Made by a program: the position numbers and the translations under genes
In this document: positions 8,528-15,373 of the stretch, piece after piece
How positions within the stretch are numbered: the stretch's first letter is position 1
How the letters are laid out: each line of letters starts with the position of its first letter
Source of the DNA: Candidatus Thermochlorobacter aerophilus
GTDB lineage: Bacteria > Bacteroidota > Chlorobiia > Chlorobiales > Thermochlorobacteraceae
DNA: 42,846 nt
NCBI GenBank assembly: GCA_002794105.1
Contig: PHFL01000077.1
Coordinates: 1 to 42,846 of the forward strand
Direction: 5' to 3'
Notes under the pieces: generated by a model
Databases searched by the model: none
What the model was told of the DNA's origin: nothing
The model's input: the letters and a program-made list of their open reading frames with translations, nothing else

Positions 8528-8827
8528 ATGGCGACCATAAAGACCATCAGCGCAATTAAATCCGCACGTAGCCTCAAACGCATTCCGCGCTCTAAAACAG
8601 CCAAGCCTATTGGGACCAGCGGCAATTACCTTAACCTGTATGTGCTCACTACAGAAAAAGAACGACTCGAAAAAGAGCTGGCAGCAGTAGAGCGCCGACG
8701 ACACGAAATTATTAAGCAATTGGAAAATGTAATCAAAGAGATTGAAGACATCACAAAGAAGCATATCAAGGAAACAGAAAAAAAACAGCCTGAAAAACTC
8801 TTCAAAACAGTTTCAGTCAACTACTAA
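8528..8827 (+). CDS. Small coiled-coil gas-vesicle cluster protein, possibly GvpV-like
   Basis: The 99-residue product has a basic N-terminal third (AIKSARSLKRIPRSKTAKP) followed by NYLNLYVLTTEKERLEKEL and a long charged helix predicted as a coiled coil. From memory this layout (short basic segment, YL-LY motif, then E/K/R coiled coil) resembles the small GvpV-type proteins of proteobacterial gas-vesicle clusters, but I cannot confirm the family. Its position between gvpJ and the Hsp20-like gene, with 16- and 10-bp gaps, makes a gas-vesicle role likely. No catalytic motifs are visible. Confidence 0.6.
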   Translation: MATIKTISAIKSARSLKRIPRSKTAKPIGTSGNYLNLYVLTTEKERLEKELAAVERRRHEIIKQLENVIKEIEDITKKHIKETEKKQPEKLFKTVSVNY

Positions 8828-8837
8828 ACCTGAAACG

Positions 8838-9365
8838 ATGATGAAAGAGAAAGTAAATGTGAAGGACACAATCGGTAGTATCTTAGAAGGAATTGAGCGG
8901 TTAGCTAAACTTGCTGAAAACCTGCAACGAAGTGCAGAAAATTTCTCCAAAGAGGGCGAAATAGATTTGAGCCGAATAAAGGAGGGCATGAAGGCAAGTT
9001 ATAGTATTTCTTTCAAAACAGCGGTAGGAAGCAGAGCTCACACAAGCACGTTTTCCAGAGAATTTGCCAGAAAAGCCGCACAGCAAAGAAATGCTGCCAG
9101 TGAGGTGGTCGTACCAGTGCAAGCAGAGCCTGAAACCGATGTGTTCATAGAAGCCGCATCAATTAAAATCTATGCACAATTGCCCGGTGTAGAAGAAAAA
9201 GATATTACACTAACGCTAAATAAAGACATTCTCGAGTTAGAAGCTAAGAACGCAAAACAGCGTTTCTACAAAGAAATTTTACTGCCAAAACCGGTTCAGC
9301 CAGAGTCTATGGAAAAGCGCTTTCATAATGGTATATTGGAAATTACGTTCATATTAGCCGTATAA
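8838..9365 (+). CDS. Hsp20/alpha-crystallin-like protein, GvpH type
   Basis: The start is set at ATG 8838 (MMKEKVNVKDT), because the upstream open frame overlaps the previous gene and reads as low-complexity Lys/Ser. The 175 residues comprise an N-terminal amphipathic region with an ILEGIERLAKLAENLQ helix, a Ser/Ala-rich middle, and a C-terminal alpha-crystallin domain from about residue 95 (IKIYAQLPGVEEKDITLTLN ... MEKRFHNGILEITF). It ends right after the last strand, without the IxI tail used by many small heat-shock proteins for oligomerisation. GvpH proteins of gas-vesicle clusters are Hsp20-like. Position and co-direction support that call. Confidence 0.8.
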   Translation: MMKEKVNVKDTIGSILEGIERLAKLAENLQRSAENFSKEGEIDLSRIKEGMKASYSISFKTAVGSRAHTSTFSREFARKAAQQRNAASEVVVPVQAEPETDVFIEAASIKIYAQLPGVEEKDITLTLNKDILELEAKNAKQRFYKEILLPKPVQPESMEKRFHNGILEITFILAV

Positions 9366-9375
9366 TCTTACTAAT

Positions 9376-9603
9376 GTGTTGCAAAATAAAAGTAACATAA
9401 TTGCTACGGCTATCCTAACCTGTCCAAATTGCGGCTACAAAAAAGAAATCATCATGCCAGCAGACGCATGCCAGTATTTCTACGAGTGTGGAAATTGCAA
9501 AACACTGCTAAAACCAAAGCAAGGAGAGTGCTGCGTATTTTGTAGCTACGCAAATGTAAAATGCCCACCCATACAAGCAAAAGAGAAATTTCCGTTTGCC
9601 TAA
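9376..9603 (+). CDS. GDCCVxC-type small Cys-rich protein
   Basis: The 75-residue product has a CPNCGYKK ribbon, a CGNCKTLLKPKQGECC segment and the hallmark ending VFCSYANVKCPPIQ. This matches the small protein family named for its GDCCVxC motif, which has selenoprotein members; here the motif is GECCVFC with ordinary cysteines. Nine cysteines in 75 residues suggest metal or thiol chemistry. Function is not established. The likely start is GTG 9376, since the ATG at 9374 is in another frame and stops after eight codons. It lies 10 bp after the Hsp20-like gene and 2 bp before the next. Confidence 0.83.
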   Translation: MLQNKSNIIATAILTCPNCGYKKEIIMPADACQYFYECGNCKTLLKPKQGECCVFCSYANVKCPPIQAKEKFPFA

Positions 9604-9605
9604 GA

Positions 9606-10310
9606 ATGCATCGCATAAAAACCTACTTTAATTGGAGCAGCGGAAAAGATTCGGCTTTAGCTCTACACTACTTGTTACAGGATAACACATACAGTGTAGA
9701 GTATTTGCTTACTTCAGTAAATGCGTCATACAATCGGGTTAGCATGCATGGCTTGCGGCGCGCCTTATGGCAAGCACAAGTCGAGGCGATTGGAATCCCT
9801 TACGGCACAATTGAATTACCAGAGCAGCCGACCAATGCTGAATATGAAGCAGAGATGCGCAAAAAAATTCTTGAGTTAAAGTCAAATGGGTTTGAATGCG
9901 CCGCTTTTGGTGATATTTTCTTGCAAGATTTGCGCCAGTATCGGGAGCAAAAATTAGAGCCACTGGGCATTAAAGCCATCTTCCCACTTTGGAAAAAAGA
10001 TACAAAGCTGCTACTTAAAGAGCTAATTGAATTAGGCTTCAAAGCAGTGATTGTTTGTGCAAACGCAGAGATATTTGAAAAATCTTTCGTTGGGCGAGTT
10101 ATTGATGAGCAATTTCTCAGCAGCCTCCCTGAAGGCATAGACCCATGTGGAGAAAATGGTGAATTTCATACATTTTGCTTCGATGCGCCATATTTTAAGC
10201 ATCCAATTGAATTCTCGATAGGTGAAACGGTGTTGCGCGAGTATAGCTACCAAGGCACAAAAAACCGATTTTGGTTTTGCGACTTAATTCCCAAACAAAC
10301 TGATGCATAA
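9606..10310 (+). CDS. Dph6-related ATP-binding protein (adenine nucleotide alpha-hydrolase fold)
   Basis: This is a 234-residue protein of the family including archaeal/eukaryotic diphthine-ammonia ligase (COG2102). The PP-loop is FNWSSGKDSALAL near residues 8-20. Further family features are a GLRRALWQAQVEAIGIP segment, FGDIFLQDLRQYRE, and the C-terminal GIDPCGENGEFHTFCFDAP block typical of these proteins. Bacteria lack diphthamide, so the bacterial substrate is unknown; an ATP-dependent amidation or ligation is likely. The ATG at 9606 is preferred because the upstream extension overlaps the GDCCVxC gene. The 3' end overlaps the CWC gene by 8 bp. Confidence 0.85.
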   Translation: MHRIKTYFNWSSGKDSALALHYLLQDNTYSVEYLLTSVNASYNRVSMHGLRRALWQAQVEAIGIPYGTIELPEQPTNAEYEAEMRKKILELKSNGFECAAFGDIFLQDLRQYREQKLEPLGIKAIFPLWKKDTKLLLKELIELGFKAVIVCANAEIFEKSFVGRVIDEQFLSSLPEGIDPCGENGEFHTFCFDAPYFKHPIEFSIGETVLREYSYQGTKNRFWFCDLIPKQTDA

Positions 10311-10521
10311 GCACGAAATTAAGATATGCCCACGTTGCGGCGTGCAATTTGAGTGCAAAGTCGGCGCTGTGATGCTATGCCAATGCAGTGCAATTGAGTT
10401 GAATGAGGCAGAAAGCGCTTACATCCGAAGCAAGTTTGAAGATTGTCTATGCATTCATTGCTTGTGGGAGCTGAAGGCGGCATATCGTAGAGAATTGGAA
10501 GCAAAAAACTGCGATGCATAA
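10303..10521 (+). CDS. Cysteine-rich CWC-family protein
   Basis: The 72-residue product begins CPRCGVQFECKVG and ends with a CLCIHCLWELKAAYRRE block, the layout of the small Cys-rich CWC family; here the central 'CWC' reads CQC. Eight cysteines, mostly in CxxC or CxC pairs, suggest metal binding. Function is unknown. It overlaps the Dph6-related gene by 8 bp, so the two are probably translated together. I believe the two families often adjoin, but could not check. Confidence 0.82.
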   Translation: MHKHEIKICPRCGVQFECKVGAVMLCQCSAIELNEAESAYIRSKFEDCLCIHCLWELKAAYRRELEAKNCDA

Positions 10522-10544
10522 TTTAGAAAAAAGGTCATACAGCC

Positions 10545-11270
10545 ATGAAGGAGAGTCATTTGCAGATGATGATAATCATTGTAGCAGGAGTGTTCGGCAG
10601 CTTGCTATGGTTACTGGAAGGTATTATCCCGTTCTTCCAGAACCGGCAAGGGCGATTAAAACATGCGTTGCCGAATCTTGCTGTTGCAGCATTGAACACC
10701 TTTCTATCTGCGAGTCTATCTGTCGCAACACTGACGATATTGACTCATATTCAGCCTTACTGGCAAGGACTGAAGGGGTTGGGTTTGAATGAAGTTTTTG
10801 AGAGCGTTTTGCTGGTATTATGTTATGACTTTTGGATGTATATCTGGCATCGGTTAAATCATCAAAGTGTGTTTTTGTGGCGATTTCACCGATTCCACCA
10901 TGCGGATGCTTTGATGGATGTCACAACTGGGGTAAGGTTTCATCCCATAGAAATTATGCTGTCAGAAGTTGCACGCCTGCCCGTATGTGCCGTGCTGGGT
11001 ATTGGAGCGACTGAAATCCTGTTATACTCTTTGCTCTCCTTCCCTATCATCTTGCTACATCACAGTAACATTGCATTGCCCTATGCTCTCGAGAAGGGTT
11101 TAGCCTATATCATTCCTACCCCAACACTGCATCGGGTGCATCACTCGGTTAGAAAAGAGGAAGCGGATACGAACTATGGGTCTATGCTGTCGCTTTGGGA
11201 TAGACTTTTTGGGTCACTGCGACAGCAAAGTGCGCTACAGCCACTACGGCTGGGCATAGAAGAGACCTGA
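10545..11270 (+). CDS. Fatty acid hydroxylase / sterol desaturase superfamily membrane enzyme
   Basis: This is a 241-residue polytopic membrane protein with the His clusters that bind the di-iron centre of this superfamily: HRLNH (about residues 102-106), HRFHH (115-119), HHSN (172-175) and HRVHH (196-200). About four to five hydrophobic segments precede and separate them. Superfamily enzymes hydroxylate or desaturate lipids using O2, which would imply at least microaerobic life. The exact substrate (fatty acid, carotenoid or sterol-like) cannot be read. It is the last gene of the long run starting at gvpA; no clear terminator follows. Confidence 0.88.
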   Translation: MKESHLQMMIIIVAGVFGSLLWLLEGIIPFFQNRQGRLKHALPNLAVAALNTFLSASLSVATLTILTHIQPYWQGLKGLGLNEVFESVLLVLCYDFWMYIWHRLNHQSVFLWRFHRFHHADALMDVTTGVRFHPIEIMLSEVARLPVCAVLGIGATEILLYSLLSFPIILLHHSNIALPYALEKGLAYIIPTPTLHRVHHSVRKEEADTNYGSMLSLWDRLFGSLRQQSALQPLRLGIEET

Positions 11271-11379
11271 AATTGTAAGGAAAAGCAATTTCCCGACACT
11301 TCTTGACAGTATCTCCTAACACTTTCCTATCAAAAACCTGCCTAAATAGCCAAAATAAGAGCATTTTGAGACATAAGAA

Positions 11380-11396
11380 TTGGCACGGTATTTGGC
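11380..11396 (+). promoter_or_regulatory. Candidate sigma-54 (-24/-12) promoter
   Basis: TTGGCACGGTATTTGGC matches the sigma-54 consensus TTGGCACG-N4-TTGC perfectly in the -24 box, with correct spacing. The -12 element reads TTGG instead of TTGC, with a C one base later. It lies in the 169-bp gap before the lipoprotein gene; predicted transcription would begin near 11406, about 34 bases before its GTG start. A sigma-54 activator gene lies 1.7 kb downstream. The sequence match is seen; use in vivo is inferred. Confidence 0.6.
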
Positions 11397-11439
11397 TAAT
11401 GCATAACCAGAGCAAAGTGTAAAAAGCGTGGTATAGCCA

Positions 11440-12774
11440 GTGACGACGAGAGAGGCAATAGATAATGCAGGGAGACAATTTGGAATAGTACTGGCGATAC
11501 TTGCAGCTATCCTGTTTTTGTTCGCGTTGCTGGTAGGCTGTGACCGGTTGGAGACACCTGTTAGTAGCACAGATAGAAGTCAGCAACCGCTGGTAGTAAG
11601 TTGGTCGGTAGATGAAGTAAGCGGTATGCTCTTTGTAAGCGCCATAAATGGTGTGCCAAACACTGCAGTAATCAACAACCGAGTGATTATGCCAAGTGGA
11701 GGAACGCCACGCAGCAGCATTACTGTGGCGAGAGTAGTACCAGGAGCAGACAAAACGCAATGTGTCGGTACAGCTATGTTCTTCGGGGCAACCCTACCAG
11801 AACGCATGAGCGCACAAGTGGGAGAACAGGTGTATGAATTCGAGCGATTGCCACTGCCGCAAGGGGTGCTGCCCATAGGACCTGTAGCACTGCAACCAGC
11901 CGTTTTTGTGTATCCTTCGCCCTTCACTAGCCAATCACGAGTGAGGGCGATGGAAATGGGACCTAGTGAGACAAATGTAACGGTGAATCTGACAGGGCTA
12001 ACACTGACCGATAAGCGACTGAGAGTTCCAGCGGCACTGACAATACTTTCGCCATGGCTACACACGGTAGTGCCACGAAATTCCAACTTGGTGGTGCGCT
12101 TTGAAGGGGAATTGGGAATGTCTGCTGTTGCAGTGCTAACAGGCATGCCCAGAGACAGTGTGACATGGTCACGCGATACCGTAGTGATTTCGCCCATGGG
12201 AAGCGCTCGCTATGTGCTCAAGGAGCTGACACGTGGCATGAACAGTGTAACCTTTACGGCAGAAGAACTTCAACGGGTTCAGGAATCACAAGCAGTGATT
12301 CACATTGCCAGTGCAGATGTCAAGCTGGTCAACGGTGGTGCAGTGAGCTTGGTAGGGCAAAGCATGGCTTCGGTCGTGATTGAATTGAGTAGTCGCACGG
12401 CAGCAACGCGAAACGGTGTAGAATTTGCACTCAATCTGCGCAGGACGGCATTGGCACCGGGCGATACACTAAGCGGGACGTTTTCTATTACAAATCGCTC
12501 GGGCACAACACAGAGGTTTAATTTCTCAACATCCTGCCAGCTAAGTCTGAGGCTAAGCTCGAACGAGAGAGTCTGGATAGAGCAACCTGAAATCTGCGCA
12601 CAGGTGCTGACAAGTTTTGAAGTGCGTTCAGGCGAAGAAAGAATAATGTCGTTTCAAGTGCCGCTGCGTCAGTCACAAACGGGTCTGCCGTTGCCAGCAG
12701 GGGAATACACGCTGGAAGTAGGTTTGCGCGATGCAAACTCGCCAGTGCTACGCCAGACAATACGCGTGCAGTAA
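11440..12774 (+). CDS. Predicted lipoprotein with C-terminal BsuPI-like domain
   Basis: The 444-residue product starts at GTG 11440. It has a hydrophobic helix (about residues 16-33) ending in a lipobox-like LLVGC, so Cys34 would be lipidated and the protein anchored outside the inner membrane. The body is beta-rich and threonine/valine-rich. Residues ~331-444 (a NGVEFALNLRRTALAPGDTL stretch then FSITNRSGTTQRF ... LPAGEYTLEVGLRD) resemble the BsuPI (intracellular proteinase inhibitor) beta-sandwich domain found in many extracytoplasmic proteins. The central part is unrecognised. A candidate sigma-54 promoter lies just upstream. It precedes the CHASE2/sigma-54 activator gene and could be a target or partner of that regulator. 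Confidence 0.75.
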   Translation: MTTREAIDNAGRQFGIVLAILAAILFLFALLVGCDRLETPVSSTDRSQQPLVVSWSVDEVSGMLFVSAINGVPNTAVINNRVIMPSGGTPRSSITVARVVPGADKTQCVGTAMFFGATLPERMSAQVGEQVYEFERLPLPQGVLPIGPVALQPAVFVYPSPFTSQSRVRAMEMGPSETNVTVNLTGLTLTDKRLRVPAALTILSPWLHTVVPRNSNLVVRFEGELGMSAVAVLTGMPRDSVTWSRDTVVISPMGSARYVLKELTRGMNSVTFTAEELQRVQESQAVIHIASADVKLVNGGAVSLVGQSMASVVIELSSRTAATRNGVEFALNLRRTALAPGDTLSGTFSITNRSGTTQRFNFSTSCQLSLRLSSNERVWIEQPEICAQVLTSFEVRSGEERIMSFQVPLRQSQTGLPLPAGEYTLEVGLRDANSPVLRQTIRVQ

Positions 12775-12843
12775 GGGATTCTCTGTTCTTTGTGCTTTTG
12801 TTCTTTGTGTGGAAACACTCTGATTCTCAAAGGAGTGGACTCT

Positions 12844-12918
12844 ATGAAACCAGATGAACTCCAGTGTGCAGCGTTTTTGCGCCTCGCGTTGTACATTGGA
12901 GTTCTTGTTTTATCTTAA
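12844..12918 (+). CDS. Possible 24-residue small hydrophobic peptide
   Basis: An ATG at 12844 follows AGGAG (12831-12835) at 8-base spacing, one of the better Shine-Dalgarno matches in the window. The peptide begins MKPDELQCAAFLRL and ends in a short hydrophobic stretch before TAA. It could be a leader peptide or small membrane peptide. It is too short to distinguish from chance by sequence alone. Confidence 0.22.
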   Translation: MKPDELQCAAFLRLALYIGVLVLS

Positions 12919-13023
12919 GCAAAAGTGTGCATTTTGCCAAGTGCAACGACAGAAGAGCGCGTTGCCAAAAGGGCGGCTCAGCAGCTGAACAAATCCACTT
13001 GCTGAAAAAAGAAGAGGGTTAAA

Positions 13024-13083
13024 GTGAAGCATTTTCTGAAAGTGAAGCGCGCCGCACGATGGCATTTTGCGTTGATGACTTAA
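13024..13083 (+). CDS. Possible 19-residue basic leader peptide
   Basis: A GTG at 13024 follows GAGGG (13014-13018) at 5-base spacing. The peptide, beginning MKHFLKVKRAARWHF, is strongly basic and stops 10 bases before the ATG of the CHASE2/sigma-54 activator gene. That placement would allow coupled translation of the regulator. Support is limited to the ribosome-binding site and location. Confidence 0.2.
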   Translation: MKHFLKVKRAARWHFALMT

Positions 13084-13093
13084 TCAGGTAACA

Positions 13094-15373
13094 ATGTGGC
13101 AAATTCGCTACTGCCCCAACTTGAGGCACTGGGTGCTGTGGCTGCTGCTCCTCACTGTTTCAAGTGCGAACAGTTACGCCCGAGAACAGCCTATCATGGT
13201 CGTCATCAATGAAGATGACTGTAAGACCTTAGGTGGCTGGCCGCTCGACCGCAAATGGTATGCTGTAGCATTACAAAACCTTTCCGCAAATGGCGCAACA
13301 CGCATCTTTCTTGACTTAGCGTTCCCAAATGCCGATGTTGCGCACCCTGAATCGGATGAATTTTTCTTCCACACGCTGCAGACGCTACCGAACATCTACT
13401 TGCTGACCGAAGAACTCCACACAGATTCAGTGCGCATACTGGGCGGGAAAACCTTTCCAGCCAAGCGCTGCTTTTTGCCCTTTTCTGAAGGCTTCACCAT
13501 CAAAAATGAAAAGATTATTGCCAAAGCAGGTGCTGTAAGAACGCTGGCGTCATTTTTCTACGATGTGCCCCTGACGCAGACATTAGCAATCGTTTTGCCA
13601 ACGCAGAAACTGACGCCAACGTATTCTCTGCGGGAGGTCATTCAGGGCGGTGGCGAGGTGAAGGGGCGCGATGTAGTCATCTACCTTGACTATGCAGGCG
13701 TGTCGTCGTATGTGGTCAGTGAGCGTAGCGGGGAAGCCTTCTCTACAGCGGAATTGGAAATTTGGGTAGCCCTGAAAGTGGCGGCAGGTGAAGTCTTGAC
13801 CGTGTGGGAGAATTGGCAAATTGGCGCATTGCTCATGCTCTCACTACTGCCGCTTGCATATTACACACGAAGAACCAGTTCGCTTCATGCGGCACTTGGC
13901 GCAATTGGCTTGAACATCCTCGGTTTCGTGGGATTGCACATCGCCAAAGTAGATGTACCAGTGCTATGGTTAAGTGCAAATGCTTTACCAATAGCGATAA
14001 TCGCAGGGCTACTGGTGGTGCGGAGCCGACGTGCCTTAGTCAGAACACTGGTTGCAAAAAACACTGAAAAAGTACAGCAGCGCCTATCGTCAGTCCAAGA
14101 TGCGGCATACAGTAGCAATGGAGAAGAATTGCGCTACAGGTTGCAATTCTACGAGCGGCTCTCGCACAATGTGCCAGTGAGCTTACCTAAAACCTTTCCT
14201 GAAGCCGAAGACATCTACTTTGCTGCCAATTCTCCGCTTGCCGCCATTTTGGCAAAGGCAGACCAAGTGGCAAAGCACGATATTCCTGTGCTCATTTTAG
14301 GCGAAAGTGGAGTGGGCAAGGAAAAGCTGGCGCAATTTATTCATCGCCGTTCGGAGCGACGAGATAAACCGTTCATTGCCATCAACTGTGGCGCCTTGAA
14401 TGAAAATCTAATTGAGTCTGAACTCTTCGGCTACGAAGCTGGTGCCTTTACGGGTGCCGTGAAAACGAAAATCGGGCGCTTTGAGCAAGCAAATGGTGGC
14501 ACGCTATTTCTTGACGAAATCGGAGAGACCAGCATGAGCTTTCAGGTCAAGCTCTTGCGCGTGCTGCAAGAAGGCTCGTTTGAACGCGTGGGCGGGACGA
14601 AGACTATTCATGTTTCGGTTCGCATCATTGCTGCCACACATCAATCGCTGGAAAGACTGATTGCAGAAAAACGCTTCCGAGAAGATTTATTCTATCGCCT
14701 CAATGGATTTAGTTTGGTCATACCGCCCTTGCGTGAGCGACCAGAAGATATTGAGGTGATTTTTACGCATCTTTTGCATCGCATCAATCCAGAGCTGAAA
14801 ATTTCTGAAGCCTTGTTAGCTTGGCTAAAGGAGCAGCCATGGCGAGGCAATGTGCGGGAACTGAAGGCGGCAACCGAGCGTGCCGTGCTGAATGCATCGC
14901 TTTGCCAGCGTAAATTTTTACTTCCCGAAGACTTTGAACTGGGAGAAAAGCCGCTGCATCAAGCGCCCAAAGATGAACTGGCGGAACAGATTCTGCAAGC
15001 CTTGCGCAAAAACGAATTCAAACACCGCGCCATCTCAGCAGTTGCCGCAGAATTATCCGTGCATCGCGCAACCGTAACAGAGTATCTGCGAGGATGGATT
15101 ATTCACTTCTACAGTCAGTCAGAATCGCAGGATGAGGTCTGTAAGAAGCTGTGCGGCGCGCACACACCGAGAGATGAATCACAGTTTCGAGAACGCATAA
15201 AAAGTTATATTGACGGCGTAGTAGAAAAAATTCAGCTGGGAATCGGTGCAAAAGAATCGGACGAGACAATTAGAGCTCAACGCTTTCGGAATTTGCCCAG
15301 TGTCTTTGAAACCGACTTGATGAATCTGATTCGGAAAGTGAGGCAATCGCAACAAACTTACCTACCAAGATGA
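13094..15373 (+). CDS. Membrane-anchored CHASE2-like sensor fused to a sigma-54 (NtrC-type) activator
   Basis: The 759-residue product has, in order: an N-terminal hydrophobic helix (residues ~9-30); a periplasmic domain of about 205 residues with CHASE2-like features (IMVVINEDD, LGGWPLDRKWYA, GATRIFLDLAFPNAD); three transmembrane helices (about 239-306), the normal CHASE2 topology; a linker; and a sigma-54 activator AAA+ domain. The AAA+ domain has Walker A GESGVGKE (~404-411), the sigma-54-contacting loop GAFTGA (~450-455), Walker B GGTLFLDEIGE, and an FREDLFYRLNGF then PPLRERPEDI stretch. A helix-turn-helix follows near 644-664 (AVAAELSVHRATVTEYL). About 95 extra C-terminal residues are unassigned. 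It probably senses an envelope signal and opens sigma-54 promoters from the membrane. Its stop overlaps the next gene by 4 bp. Confidence 0.88.
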   Translation: MWQIRYCPNLRHWVLWLLLLTVSSANSYAREQPIMVVINEDDCKTLGGWPLDRKWYAVALQNLSANGATRIFLDLAFPNADVAHPESDEFFFHTLQTLPNIYLLTEELHTDSVRILGGKTFPAKRCFLPFSEGFTIKNEKIIAKAGAVRTLASFFYDVPLTQTLAIVLPTQKLTPTYSLREVIQGGGEVKGRDVVIYLDYAGVSSYVVSERSGEAFSTAELEIWVALKVAAGEVLTVWENWQIGALLMLSLLPLAYYTRRTSSLHAALGAIGLNILGFVGLHIAKVDVPVLWLSANALPIAIIAGLLVVRSRRALVRTLVAKNTEKVQQRLSSVQDAAYSSNGEELRYRLQFYERLSHNVPVSLPKTFPEAEDIYFAANSPLAAILAKADQVAKHDIPVLILGESGVGKEKLAQFIHRRSERRDKPFIAINCGALNENLIESELFGYEAGAFTGAVKTKIGRFEQANGGTLFLDEIGETSMSFQVKLLRVLQEGSFERVGGTKTIHVSVRIIAATHQSLERLIAEKRFREDLFYRLNGFSLVIPPLRERPEDIEVIFTHLLHRINPELKISEALLAWLKEQPWRGNVRELKAATERAVLNASLCQRKFLLPEDFELGEKPLHQAPKDELAEQILQALRKNEFKHRAISAVAAELSVHRATVTEYLRGWIIHFYSQSESQDEVCKKLCGAHTPRDESQFRERIKSYIDGVVEKIQLGIGAKESDETIRAQRFRNLPSVFETDLMNLIRKVRQSQQTYLPR

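Larger units (their letters stand above)
12775..13093. other. 319-bp gap before the sigma-54 activator gene
   Basis: The gap holds a short direct repeat (TTCTTTGTG at about 12785 and 12801), two very small ORFs with good Shine-Dalgarno sequences (listed separately), and a repeated AGTGAAGC (13023 and 13041). No clear terminator for the lipoprotein gene and no strong promoter for the activator gene is seen. Confidence 0.4.

Noticed and set aside
13000..13085. TGGCATTTTGCGTTGA as a second sigma-54 promoter before the activator gene
   Set aside because: The -12 GC is not at the required spacing and the -24 box lacks the ACG end.
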